Source: Streptomyces sp. NRRL WC-3605 (GTDB taxonomy: Bacteria; Actinomycetota; Actinomycetes; Streptomycetales; Streptomycetaceae). Taken from it: a DNA stretch of 64,000 nucleotides. The notes under the pieces were generated by a model. That model worked only from the letters and a program-made list of their open reading frames with translations. It had not been told where the DNA came from and ran no database searches. The translations under genes were made by a program, and so were the position numbers. Where the stretch lies: contig NZ_LLZN01000079.1 in the NCBI RefSeq assembly GCF_001509795.1, forward strand, positions 62,001 to 126,000. Direction: 5' to 3'. Of the stretch, positions 14,860 through 25,708 are shown piece after piece (position 1 is the first letter of the stretch; each line of letters opens with the position of its first letter).

Positions 14860-16142
14860 GTGAGCTTCCCGTCGACGAGCGTGGCCTTGCCCCGGAGCCA
14901 GGTGTGCGTGACACGGCCCGGCAGCTCACGCCCCTCGTACGGGGTGTTCCGGCTGCGCGAGGCGAAGCCCGCGGGGTCCACGGACCCACGGTATGCCGTG
15001 TCGACGAGCGTGAGGTTGGCGGGCTCACCAGCCGAGACGGGCCGGCCGTGGCCCTTGGCCTGCCCGATCTCGGCGGGCTTCACGGACATGCGCTCGGCGA
15101 CCCCGGCCCAGGTGAGGAGCCCGGTGTCCACCATGGTCTCCTGCACCACCGACAGCGCGGTCTCCAGGCCGACCATGCCCATGGCGGCGGCAGCCCACTC
15201 GCAGTCCTTGTCCTCGTGCGGGTGCGGGGCGTGGTCCGTGGCGACGATGTCGATCGTGCCGTCGGCGAGCGCCTCGCGCAGCGCCAGCACGTCCCGCTCG
15301 GTGCGCAGCGGCGGGTTCACCTTGTAGACCGGGTTGTAGGTGCGCACCAGCTCGTCGGTGAGGAGGAGGTGGTGCGGGGTGACCTCGGCGGTGACGTCGA
15401 TGCCCCGGGACTTGGCCCAGCGGACGATCTCGACGGAGCCGGCGGTCGACAGGTGGCAGATGTGGACGCGGGAGCCGACGTGCTCGGCGAGCAGGACGTC
15501 CCGGGCGATGATCGACTCCTCGGCCACCGCCGGCCAGCCGCCGAGGCCCAGCTCGGCGGAGACGACGCCCTCGTTCATCTGGGCGCCCTCGGTCAGCCGG
15601 GGCTCCTGCGCGTGCTGGGCGACGACGCCGCCGAAGGCCTTCACGTACTCCAGGGCGCGGCGCATGATCACGGCGTCGTCGACGCACTTGCCGTCGTCGG
15701 AGAAGACGGTGACGCCGGCGGCCGACTCGTGCATGGCGCCGAGCTCGGCGAGCTTCCTGCCCTCCAGGCCGACGGTGACGGCGCCGATGGGCTGCACGTC
15801 GCAGTAGCCGTGCTCCTGGCCGAGCCGGTAGACCTGCTCGACCACGCCGGCGGTGTCGGCGACGGGGAAGGTGTTGGCCATGGCGAAGACGGCCGTGTAG
15901 CCGCCGGAGGCCGCCGCGCGGGTGCCGGTCAGGACGGTCTCGGAGTCCTCGCGGCCGGGCTCGCGCAGATGGGTGTGCAGGTCGACCAGGCCCGGCAGGA
16001 GCACCTTGCCGCCGGCCTCGACGACCTCGGCGCCCTCGGCGCTCAGGCCGGTGCCGACCTCGGCGATGGTCCCGCCGTCGATCAGCACGTCCTGCGGCTC
16101 GCCGCCGAGCACCTTCGCACCACGGATCAGGGTCTTGCTCAT
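14856..16142 (-). CDS. pyrC: Dihydroorotase
   Basis: 428 residues. It cyclises carbamoyl aspartate to dihydroorotate. The metal-binding signature DLHTHLREPG and the later ATDHAPHPHEDK mark a type I dihydroorotase of the amidohydrolase superfamily. ATG 16142 is preferred over the in-frame GTG at 16151, since GAGGAG lies only 2 bases from the GTG but 11 from the ATG. It starts 6 bases after the pyrB stop. Confidence 0.96.
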   Translation of the reverse strand: MSKTLIRGAKVLGGEPQDVLIDGGTIAEVGTGLSAEGAEVVEAGGKVLLPGLVDLHTHLREPGREDSETVLTGTRAAASGGYTAVFAMANTFPVADTAGVVEQVYRLGQEHGYCDVQPIGAVTVGLEGRKLAELGAMHESAAGVTVFSDDGKCVDDAVIMRRALEYVKAFGGVVAQHAQEPRLTEGAQMNEGVVSAELGLGGWPAVAEESIIARDVLLAEHVGSRVHICHLSTAGSVEIVRWAKSRGIDVTAEVTPHHLLLTDELVRTYNPVYKVNPPLRTERDVLALREALADGTIDIVATDHAPHPHEDKDCEWAAAAMGMVGLETALSVVQETMVDTGLLTWAGVAERMSVKPAEIGQAKGHGRPVSAGEPANLTLVDTAYRGSVDPAGFASRSRNTPYEGRELPGRVTHTWLRGKATLVDGKLT

Positions 16143-16147
16143 CTTCT

Positions 16148-17125
16148 TCACTTCTCCTCGGTGCGGGTGTGGGTGACGGCCGGCTCGTTGCCGCCGAGCA
16201 GCAGGTAGAGCACGGCCATGCGGATGGAGACTCCGTTTGCGACCTGCTCGACGACGGTGCAGCGGTCGGAGTCGGCGACCTCCGCGGTGATCTCCATGCC
16301 GCGGACCATCGGGCCGGGGTGCATCACGATGGCGTGCTCCGGCATCCGGGCCATGCGGTCGCCGTCGAGGCCGTAGCGCCGCGAGTACTCGCGCTCGGTC
16401 GGGAAGAAGGCGGCGTTCATGCGCTCGCGCTGCACGCGCAGCATCATCACGGCGTCCGACTTGGGGAGCACGGCGTCGAGGTCGTACGACACCTCGCAGG
16501 GCCAGGTCTCGACGCCGACCGGCACCAGGGTGGGCGGGGCGACCAGGGTGACCTCGGCGCCGAGCGTGTGCAGCAGGTCGACGTTGGAGCGGGCGACCCG
16601 GCTGTGCAGGACGTCGCCGACGATCGTGATGCGCCGCCCGTCGAGGTCACGGCCGAGCCCGGCGTCCCGGCCGACGAGCCGGCGCCGCATCGTGAAGGCG
16701 TCGAGCAGGGCCTGGGTCGGGTGCTGGTGGGTGCCGTCGCCGGCGTTGATGACGTGGGCGTCGATCCAGCCGGAGGTGGCCAGGCGGTACGGCGCCCCGG
16801 AGGCCCCGTGCCGGATGACGACGGCGTCCACGCCCATGGCCTCCAGGGTCTGGGCGGTGTCCTTCAGGGACTCGCCCTTGGACACGCTGGAGCCCTTGGC
16901 GCTGAAGTTGATGACGTCCGCGGACAGGCGCTTCTCGGCGGCCTCGAAGGAGATGCGCGTGCGCGTGGAGTCCTCGAAGAAGAGGTTGACGACGGTGCGG
17001 CCGCGCAGGGTCGGCAGCTTCTTGATCGGCCGGTCGGCGACCCGGGCCATCTCCTCGGCGGTGTCGAGGATCAGGACGGCGTCGTCACGGGTGAGGTCGG
17101 CGGCCGAGATGAGATGACGCTGCAT
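16148..17125 (-). CDS. pyrB: Aspartate carbamoyltransferase catalytic chain
   Basis: 325 residues. It joins carbamoyl phosphate and aspartate, the committed step. The carbamoyl-phosphate motif [19 protein letters not shown] and the aspartate-loop [10 protein letters not shown] are intact. No pyrI regulatory chain is nearby, so control probably comes from PyrR on the RNA. ATG 17125 follows CGGAGCC. The 99-bp gap from pyrR contains a strong hairpin. Confidence 0.96.
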   Translation of the reverse strand: MQRHLISAADLTRDDAVLILDTAEEMARVADRPIKKLPTLRGRTVVNLFFEDSTRTRISFEAAEKRLSADVINFSAKGSSVSKGESLKDTAQTLEAMGVDAVVIRHGASGAPYRLATSGWIDAHVINAGDGTHQHPTQALLDAFTMRRRLVGRDAGLGRDLDGRRITIVGDVLHSRVARSNVDLLHTLGAEVTLVAPPTLVPVGVETWPCEVSYDLDAVLPKSDAVMMLRVQRERMNAAFFPTEREYSRRYGLDGDRMARMPEHAIVMHPGPMVRGMEITAEVADSDRCTVVEQVANGVSIRMAVLYLLLGGNEPAVTHTRTEEK

Positions 17126-17194
17126 CTGTCAGGCTCCGTAAGGCAGTTCATGAAGGATTTCGGGCAGACGGGTGCGCCTGGGCGCACTGGGCGG

Positions 17195-17215
17195 GCGTAC
17201 GGCGGCGCCGTACGC
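17195..17215 (-). terminator. Hairpin between pyrR and pyrB
   Basis: A perfect inverted repeat with 9-bp arms (GCGTACGGC / GCCGTACGC) and a GGC loop lies directly after the pyrR stop. It has no T-run, so it may be an mRNA processing or stability element rather than a full terminator. Confidence 0.5.
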
Positions 17216-17224
17216 CGTCCGGCG

Positions 17225-17843
<619 letters not shown>

Positions 17844-17951
17844 CGTCTGGTTTGCGCCATCCACGGTAGCAGGCCGCCGGTACACCCCCTGTCACCCCCC
17901 TGGCCCAATCGGCCACGGCGGAAGCGGAAGCGTCGGTGTGGACCATTCGGC

Positions 17952-17994
17952 TTGACGCACGAGAGTAACGCTGCGTAACCTCACAGTGAGTTAC
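17952..17994 (+). promoter_or_regulatory. bldD promoter with BldD box
   Basis: A -35 box TTGACG (17952-17957) and a -10 box TAACCT (17976-17981) are spaced 18 bp apart, about 70 bases before the bldD ATG. Between and across them lies TAACGCTGCGTAA (17966-17978), an exact match to the BldD consensus tnAC-N5-GTnA. GTAAC (17975-17979) and GTTAC (17990-17994) form a further inverted pair. BldD autorepression is established in S. coelicolor. Confidence 0.75.
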
Positions 17995-18050
17995 CAACCG
18001 CGCGGCAGGGAAGCCAGCCCAGTCGCGTCGACCCAGTGCCGGGGAGCCAT

Positions 18051-18554
18051 ATGTCCAGCGAATACGCCAAACAGCTCGGGGCCAAGCTCCGGGCCATCCG
18101 CACCCAGCAGGGCCTTTCCCTCCACGGTGTCGAGGAGAAGTCCCAGGGACGCTGGAAGGCCGTCGTGGTCGGTTCGTACGAGCGCGGCGACCGCGCCGTG
18201 ACCGTGCAGCGGCTCGCAGAGCTGGCGGATTTCTACGGCGTGCCGGTGCAGGAGCTGCTGCCGGGGACGACGCCGGGCGGGGCCGCCGAGCCGCCGCCGA
18301 AGCTGGTCCTGGACCTGGAGCGGCTGGCCCACGTGCCGGCCGAGAAGGCGGGTCCGCTCCAGCGGTACGCGGCGACGATCCAGTCGCAGCGCGGTGACTA
18401 CAACGGCAAGGTGCTGTCGATCCGCCAGGACGACCTGCGCACACTCGCCGTCATCTACGACCAGTCCCCCTCGGTCCTCACGGAGCAGCTGATCAGCTGG
18501 GGTGTCCTCGACGCGGACGCGCGCCGCGCGGTCTCCCACGCCGAGGAGAGCTGA
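18051..18554 (+). CDS. bldD: Developmental transcriptional regulator BldD
   Basis: 167 residues, the exact length of S. coelicolor BldD. The N-terminal Xre-type helix-turn-helix spans roughly residues 5-70 (YAKQLGAKLRAIRTQQGLSL through VQRLAELADFYGVPVQELL). The C-terminal domain carries the c-di-GMP signature RGD-X8-RQDD, here RGDYNGKVLSIRQDD, intact. Dimerised by tetrameric c-di-GMP, BldD represses sporulation genes during vegetative growth. ATG 18051 follows GGGGAG at 4 bases. It is transcribed away from pyrR and ends at two strong hairpins before the convergent nusB. Confidence 0.98.
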   Translation: MSSEYAKQLGAKLRAIRTQQGLSLHGVEEKSQGRWKAVVVGSYERGDRAVTVQRLAELADFYGVPVQELLPGTTPGGAAEPPPKLVLDLERLAHVPAEKAGPLQRYAATIQSQRGDYNGKVLSIRQDDLRTLAVIYDQSPSVLTEQLISWGVLDADARRAVSHAEES

Positions 18555-18591
18555 GCACGTCCCCTGGGTTGGGTTCTCTCAGCAGAAACGT

Positions 18592-18637
18592 GCCGCCGGG
18601 GTGGCCGGAACCGAACGGTTCCGGGCGCCCCGGCGGC
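18592..18637. terminator. Terminator hairpin after bldD
   Basis: Outer arms GCCGCCGGGG (18592-18601) and CCCCGGCGGC (18628-18637) enclose an inner hairpin CCGGAACCG/CGGTTCCGG (18605-18624). CTTTCTG follows on the plus strand. It probably ends bldD transcription. Confidence 0.75.
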
Positions 18638-18680
18638 TTTCTGCGGCCCGGAGGGGGCCATCCGGGGGTCATGTGACCCG

Positions 18681-18730
18681 GACATGCCGAAGGGCCCGCA
18701 GCGCGCGTGCTGCGGGCCCTTCGGCATGTC
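18681..18730. terminator. Bidirectional terminator, 22-bp perfect stem
   Basis: Two perfectly complementary 22-base arms (18681-18702 and 18709-18730) flank the 6-base loop GCGCGT. The hairpin lies between the convergent bldD and nusB genes and ends 15 bases from the nusB stop. Confidence 0.85.
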
Positions 18731-18745
18731 CGCCTGATCCGGGAC

Positions 18746-19180
18746 CTACGCGTCCTCGCGACGCAGCGAGGGCTTCAGGTCCTTGAACCGGCCGAGCAGG
18801 CCGTTCACGAACGACGGCGACTCGTCCGTGGAGAACTCCTTCGCCAGCTGGACCATCTCATCCAGCACGACCGCGTCCGGCGTCTCGTCGACCCAGATCA
18901 GTTCGTACGCGCCGAGGCGCAGGATGTTCCGGTCCACCACCGGCATGCGGTCGAGCGTCCAGCCGACCGAGTACTGCGCGATCAGCTCGTCGATCCGCCG
19001 GGCGCGCTCCGCGTACCCCTCGACCAGCTGCATCGTGTACTCGCTGACCGGCGGCTGCCGGGTGTCCTCCCGGGAGAGCCGGACCCAGTCCGCGAGGACG
19101 GTGAGGACGCCGACGCCGCGCTGGTCGCCCTCGAAGAGGATCTGGAAGGCGCGCTTACGGGCCGTGTTGCGGGCAGCCAC
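18746..19180 (-). CDS. nusB: Transcription antitermination factor NusB
   Basis: 144 residues, all-helical fold. With NusE (S10) it binds boxA RNA in rRNA leaders. The N-terminal RNTARKRAFQILFEGDQRG and the central VDRNILRLGAYEL and PDAVVLDEMVQLAKEFSTDE motifs are typical. GTG 19180 is only 2 bases after the efp stop, so efp and nusB are coupled. Confidence 0.96.
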   Translation of the reverse strand: MAARNTARKRAFQILFEGDQRGVGVLTVLADWVRLSREDTRQPPVSEYTMQLVEGYAERARRIDELIAQYSVGWTLDRMPVVDRNILRLGAYELIWVDETPDAVVLDEMVQLAKEFSTDESPSFVNGLLGRFKDLKPSLRREDA

Positions 19181-19182
19181 GG

Positions 19183-19749
19183 TTAGCTGTTCACCCGGCC
19201 GAGGTAGTCGCTCGTGCGGGTGTCGACCTTGATCTTCTCACCGGTGGTGATGAAGAGCGGGACCTGGATCTGGTGGCCGGTCTCCAGGGTGGCGGGCTTG
19301 GTGCCACCGGTGGAGCGGTCGCCCTGGACGCCCGGCTCGGTCTCCTGGATCGTCAGCTCGACGGCGGCCGGCAGCTCGACGAAGAGCACCTCGCCCTCGT
19401 GCTGCGCGACGGTGGCGGTGAAGCCCTCGACCAGGAAGTTGGCGGCGTCGCCGACGGCCTTGCGGTCGACCATGAGCTGGTCGTAGGTCTCCATGTCCAT
19501 GAAGACGAAGTAGTCGCCGTCCATGTAGGAGAACTGCATGTCGCGCTTGTCGACGGTGGCCGTCTCGACCTTCACGCCGGCGTTGAAGGTCTTGTCGACG
19601 ACCTTCCCGGACAGCACGTTCTTGAGCTTGGTGCGCACGAAGGCCGGGCCCTTGCCGGGCTTGACGTGCTGGAACTCGACGACGGACCAGAGCTGGCCGC
19701 CTTCGAGCTTGAGCACCATGCCGTTCTTGAGGTCGTTCGTGGAAGCCAC
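19183..19749 (-). CDS. efp: Elongation factor P
   Basis: 188 residues. It relieves ribosome stalling at polyproline. The KOW-like domain I holds the loop [11 protein letters not shown] with the tip lysine at position 33; the PGKGP form is that of the actinobacterial subfamily thought to work without lysine modification. Two OB-fold domains follow, ending with the signature [18 protein letters not shown]. No efp-modifying genes (epmA, earP) are in the window. Order: M24 protein, efp, nusB. Confidence 0.97.
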   Translation of the reverse strand: MASTNDLKNGMVLKLEGGQLWSVVEFQHVKPGKGPAFVRTKLKNVLSGKVVDKTFNAGVKVETATVDKRDMQFSYMDGDYFVFMDMETYDQLMVDRKAVGDAANFLVEGFTATVAQHEGEVLFVELPAAVELTIQETEPGVQGDRSTGGTKPATLETGHQIQVPLFITTGEKIKVDTRTSDYLGRVNS

Positions 19750-19800
19750 GGTTGCGGAATCTCCTGGACTGACGTGGACGACCCCGGCGCACGCACCTGC

Positions 19801-20907
19801 CTACAGGGCGAGCAGCTCCTTGGTCGTGATGGTGAGTAGCTCGGGTCCGCCGTCCGCCTCGGGGCGGACGACGAGCGTGTCATCGATCCGGACGCCGCCC
19901 CGGCCCGGGAGGTGGACCCCCGGTTCGACGGTGACCGGCACGCAAGCGTCCAGTTTACCCATGGCCGAGGGGGCCAACTGCGGGTCCTCGTCGATTTCGA
20001 GTCCGACACCGTGGCCCATGAGCGACGGCAGGCCCTCATGATGCCCGGCGGAGTCCAGGACCTGGCGGGCGGCCCGGTCCACGTCACGGTAGGCGGTGCC
20101 CGGCGTCAGACTCTCCCGTCCGGCCCGCTGAGCGGCGAAGACGAGGTCGTACAGCTCGATCTGCCAGTCCGCGGGAGACGTGCCGATCACGAAGGTACGG
20201 CCGATCTCGCAGCGGTAGCCGCGGTACGTCGCGCCCAGGCAGACGGAGAGGAAATCGCCCTCCTCGACCCTGCGGTCGGTGGGCCGGTGCGCACGGCGGC
20301 CGGAGTGGGGGCCGGTGGCGACGGCCGTGGGGAAGGCGGGGCCGTCGGCACCGTGGTCGACGAGACGGCGCTCCAGTTCCAGCGCGAGGTGGCGTTCGGT
20401 GCGGCCTACGAGGATGGACTCGAGGAGTTCGCCGAGGGCCTGGTCGGCGATCTCCGCGCCGATCCGGAGACAGGAGATCTCCTCCTCGTCCTTGACGACC
20501 CGGAGCTGTTCCACGGCCGTGCCGATGCCGGCGAGGCGCAGCTGTGGCGCCGCCGACTGGACGGCCCGGTGCCGGGCCACGGTGAGGTGGTGCTCCTCCA
20601 CGGCCAGCGAGTCGGCACCCTGGGTCGCGGCGAGGCCGGCGGCGGCTACGGCGGCGTCACCGCCGGGGCGGGCGAGGGTGTGGATCAGCAGCGCCTCGTC
20701 GGGGCGGCCCTCGTGCGGGCGCTCGTCGGGAGGCTCGGCGCACACGAGCAGGTCGTCGGTCTTGCCGAGGAGCAGCACGGCGCCCCGCGGGGCGGCGCCC
20801 GCGAGGTAGCGGACGTTGGCGGGGCGGGAGAGCAGCGCGGTGGCGCTGCCGCTGGCTTGGCAGCGGTCCCTCAGGCGGGAGCGGCGGGTGGCGTACACCT
20901 CTGACAT
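19801..20907 (-). CDS. M24 (aminopeptidase P/prolidase-fold) protein with altered metal site
   Basis: 368 residues. A creatinase-type N-terminal domain is followed by the pita-bread domain. It aligns along its length with actinobacterial PepQ proteins encoded beside efp. Four metal-site positions differ, though: the first Asp is Cys (SVCLGATYRGY), the second Asp is Glu (RCEIGRTF), the His after GHGVGLEI is Asp, and the last Glu is Asp (GVRIDDTLVV). The His of GHGVGL, the Glu of VEPGV and HRPTD remain. It may bind metal poorly or have another role. ATG 20907 lacks a strong ribosome binding site. It is upstream of efp, with a 51-bp gap. Confidence 0.85.
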   Translation of the reverse strand: MSEVYATRRSRLRDRCQASGSATALLSRPANVRYLAGAAPRGAVLLLGKTDDLLVCAEPPDERPHEGRPDEALLIHTLARPGGDAAVAAAGLAATQGADSLAVEEHHLTVARHRAVQSAAPQLRLAGIGTAVEQLRVVKDEEEISCLRIGAEIADQALGELLESILVGRTERHLALELERRLVDHGADGPAFPTAVATGPHSGRRAHRPTDRRVEEGDFLSVCLGATYRGYRCEIGRTFVIGTSPADWQIELYDLVFAAQRAGRESLTPGTAYRDVDRAARQVLDSAGHHEGLPSLMGHGVGLEIDEDPQLAPSAMGKLDACVPVTVEPGVHLPGRGGVRIDDTLVVRPEADGGPELLTITTKELLAL

Positions 20908-21300
20908 GACCCGAGCGTAAGAGCTCCGCGGGGTTGGCGCCGGTTGGGGGCCGCTGAGTGGGCGGTTCCCTGCGGCTTCGAGGGGTGACCGTCGTGTGTG
21001 GCCTCCTGGCCGGTGGGGGTGCTCGCGCAGTTCCCCGCGCCCCTGAGGGGGTGGCGGATGTCGCCGGGTGGCCTTCCGTCGGTGGGGGTTGAGCGCGCCG
21101 TTCCCCGCGCCCCTCATGAGGTGGCGGGCCTCGTCGGATGACCTTCCGCCGGTGGGGGGTGTTCGCGCAGTTCCCCGCGCCCCTCATGGGGGTGGCGGGC
21201 CTCGCCGGGTGGCCTTCCGCCGGTGGGGGTTGAGCGCGCAGTTCCCCGCGCCCCTTCGGGGGTGGGGCTCAGGGTTTCGTTCGGGGTTGTCGGTGGCTGG
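20908..21300 (-). promoter_or_regulatory. Intergenic region upstream of the M24-efp-nusB genes
   Basis: This 393-bp space should hold the promoter for the M24 gene within its left 100 bases, but no clear hexamers stand out. Most of the rest is the tandem repeat described separately. No coding frame is convincing. Confidence 0.4.
21010..21273. repeat. Tandem array of about 70-bp units, 3.7 copies
   Basis: Units begin at 21010, 21079, 21149 and 21220 (lengths 69, 70, 71 and a partial 54). Each reads YCGGTGGGGGT, then the core GCGCAGTTCCCCGCGCCCCT, then GGTGGCGG and ACCTTCCG or GCCTTCCG. Unit 2 has GCGCCG in place of GCGCAG. The core resembles a motif commonly dispersed between Streptomyces genes. 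The repeated CCCC and GGGG tracts can pair within each unit. Confidence 0.85.
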
Positions 21301-22197
21301 TCACCAGGGTGGGGGGCTGGCGATGGAGCGGGCCAGGACCTCGTCGAGGAGCTGGGCTGTCTGGGGGACGTCCAGTTGGGAGTTGTCGATGATGGGGAGG
21401 CCCGAGCCGTACCAGCCGGCCATGCGGCCGTGGATGCGGGCGACCTCCTCGTCGGTGAGGCGGCGGTTGCCCGAGCGCTCCGCGTTGCGCTCCAGGACGA
21501 TCTCCAGGCCCGGGAGGAGGACGACCGGCAGGAGCCCGGGGCCCACGTGCCGCTTCCAGCCGCCGAGGCCGACGACGGGGCGGTCGGGGAAGACCGCGTC
21601 GTCGAGGATGCAGGAGATCCCGTTGGCCAGGAAGTTGCGCGCGGCGAAGCCGCAGGTGCGGCGGGCGAGGCGGTACTGGGCCTCGGAGTGGTCGTTCCAG
21701 CCGGACTGGGGGTCGGCGAAGCCCGAGCGGACCCATTCGCGGACGTCGTCGAGGCTGATGTGCGCGGTGGGGACCCTGCGGTGGTCCGCCCAGTACTTGG
21801 CGACGCTCGTCTTGCCCGCTCCGGCCGGGCCGATGAGCAGCACCGCGAGGGTCGTGGACGCCGGGTCGGGGGCCGTGATGGCGGGCGGGGCGCTCGGCAT
21901 GGCGACGGGGCCGCCGGGCGGCAGCGGCACATGGCCGGTGGACTCGGGCGCCGGCGGGCCGTAACCGCCGTGCTGCGGGGCGGGCGCCGCGGGTCCCGGG
22001 GGTGCGAAGCCCGGCGCCGAGGGTGGTGGGGGCACGGGGGCGGGCCCCTGGTGCGGTGCGGACCCCTGCGGTGCTCCCTGCGCTCCGGGGTGGTGCGCGG
22101 CCGGCGACCAGCCGTGTCCCGGCTGGTGGGGCGGCGGCAGCGGAGAACCCACTGCGTGCTGCATCCGGTGCCACTCCGTCTCGTCGTCCATGGCCAT
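21301..22197 (-). CDS. P-loop NTPase/kinase-like protein with proline-rich N-terminus
   Basis: 298 residues from ATG 22197. Residues 15-112 are Pro/Gly/Ala-rich and probably disordered. The C-terminal 190 residues are a small P-loop domain: Walker A GPAGAGKTS (123-131), then HISLDDVREWVRSGFADP and a Walker B-like ISCILDD. It looks like a nucleoside-kinase-like fold, but no substrate can be named. A GTG at 22314 would extend it across the aroB terminator and is less likely; no start has a clear ribosome binding site. It is the last gene after aroB. Confidence 0.7.
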   Translation of the reverse strand: MAMDDETEWHRMQHAVGSPLPPPHQPGHGWSPAAHHPGAQGAPQGSAPHQGPAPVPPPPSAPGFAPPGPAAPAPQHGGYGPPAPESTGHVPLPPGGPVAMPSAPPAITAPDPASTTLAVLLIGPAGAGKTSVAKYWADHRRVPTAHISLDDVREWVRSGFADPQSGWNDHSEAQYRLARRTCGFAARNFLANGISCILDDAVFPDRPVVGLGGWKRHVGPGLLPVVLLPGLEIVLERNAERSGNRRLTDEEVARIHGRMAGWYGSGLPIIDNSQLDVPQTAQLLDEVLARSIASPPPW

Positions 22198-22207
22198 TGG
22201 CGCTGGC

Positions 22208-22226
22208 AGCGGGGCCCGGCCCCGCT
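22208..22226. repeat. GC palindrome in the P-loop gene leader
   Basis: AGCGGGGCC-C-GGCCCCGCT is a perfect 9-bp-arm palindrome just before the chosen start of the P-loop gene. It could be an operator or an mRNA hairpin. Confidence 0.4.
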
Positions 22227-22240
22227 CCCTACCGAACGGT

Positions 22241-22280
22241 ACCGCCCCCGGCCGTCGTTTGGTGAACGGCCGGGGGCGGT
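22241..22280 (-). terminator. Terminator hairpin after aroB
   Basis: A perfect 15-bp stem (ACCGCCCCCGGCCGT and complement) with a 10-base loop lies 52 bases past the aroB stop. It probably ends the aro operon, or attenuates it before the P-loop gene. Confidence 0.75.
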
Positions 22281-22332
22281 CCGAAGTGCCCGTCGCCACA
22301 GGCGAATCGGACACAATCGTGCGTCCGTGGAC

Positions 22333-25120
<2,788 letters not shown>

Positions 25121-25242
25121 CGGTGCTCCTCGATGCTCGCGCCCTGGTACTGCGGTGGGTACGCGCGTCGGCGCGTACCGCGACGGCGGCCAGGTGCGCG
25201 GCCCGGGCCCGCCACCTCCGATCCTCCCACGTCCGGGCCCGG

Positions 25243-25290
25243 CCACCGGCCGCCGGTCCATCTGGCGGACGGCCGGTGGACGGCCGGTGG
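25243..25290 (-). terminator. Possible hairpin between the small membrane protein gene and aroC
   Basis: CCACCGGCCG (25243-25252) can pair with either of two identical CGGCCGGTGG arms (25270-25279 or 25281-25290). The repeated arm allows two alternative hairpins. It lies 24-70 bases after the upstream gene's stop. Confidence 0.4.
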
Positions 25291-25313
25291 GCGTCCCGCG
25301 GCCGAGGACGCGG

Positions 25314-25655
25314 TCAGGCGGAGGGCTCGCCCTGGCTCCGTGGCGGGGCGTAGGAGCCGAGGAAGTCGGCGCCGCTCGGCTGTCCCGCGGGCTGCGGCGG
25401 CTGCTGCTGCGGGGCGTAGGGGCCGAGGAAGTCGGCACCCCTGGCCTGCGACGGCTGGGGCACCGGGGTGGACGTACGGCCCAGGCGCCGCGCCCGCCGC
25501 TGGTCGAGCTTGCGCTTGCCCTTGTAGACCCAGGACCCCACCACGGCGAGCACGATCAGGACCAGGACGGGAATCTGGATCCAGTCCGGCATGAACTGGA
25601 GGACGGTCTCGAATATCTCGCTCTTGACGGACGCGAGCGGCACGCCTGTGGACAC
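25314..25655 (-). CDS. Small single-pass membrane protein with repeated GADFLGxYAP motif
   Basis: 113 residues, family not recognised. One membrane segment, [17 protein letters not shown] (about 24-40), is followed by a basic stretch ([16 protein letters not shown]), a positive-inside signal. The Pro/Gln-rich tail contains [10 protein letters not shown] and [10 protein letters not shown] about 22 residues apart. GTG 25655 follows GGGGAGC at 8 bases. It is inserted between aroE and aroC, facing the same way. The conserved cytoplasmic tail motif suggests a binding peptide, which is inference. Confidence 0.8.
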   Translation of the reverse strand: MSTGVPLASVKSEIFETVLQFMPDWIQIPVLVLIVLAVVGSWVYKGKRKLDQRRARRLGRTSTPVPQPSQARGADFLGPYAPQQQPPQPAGQPSGADFLGSYAPPRSQGEPSA

Positions 25656-25708
25656 GGTGTCGTGCTCCCCTGTGAAAACTGCTCCGCCCCCTGCGGAACT
25701 CGCCGATC

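Noticed and set aside
22198..22314. GTG 22314 as the start of the P-loop protein
   Set aside because: It would place the strong aroB terminator hairpin inside the coding region and has no Shine-Dalgarno.
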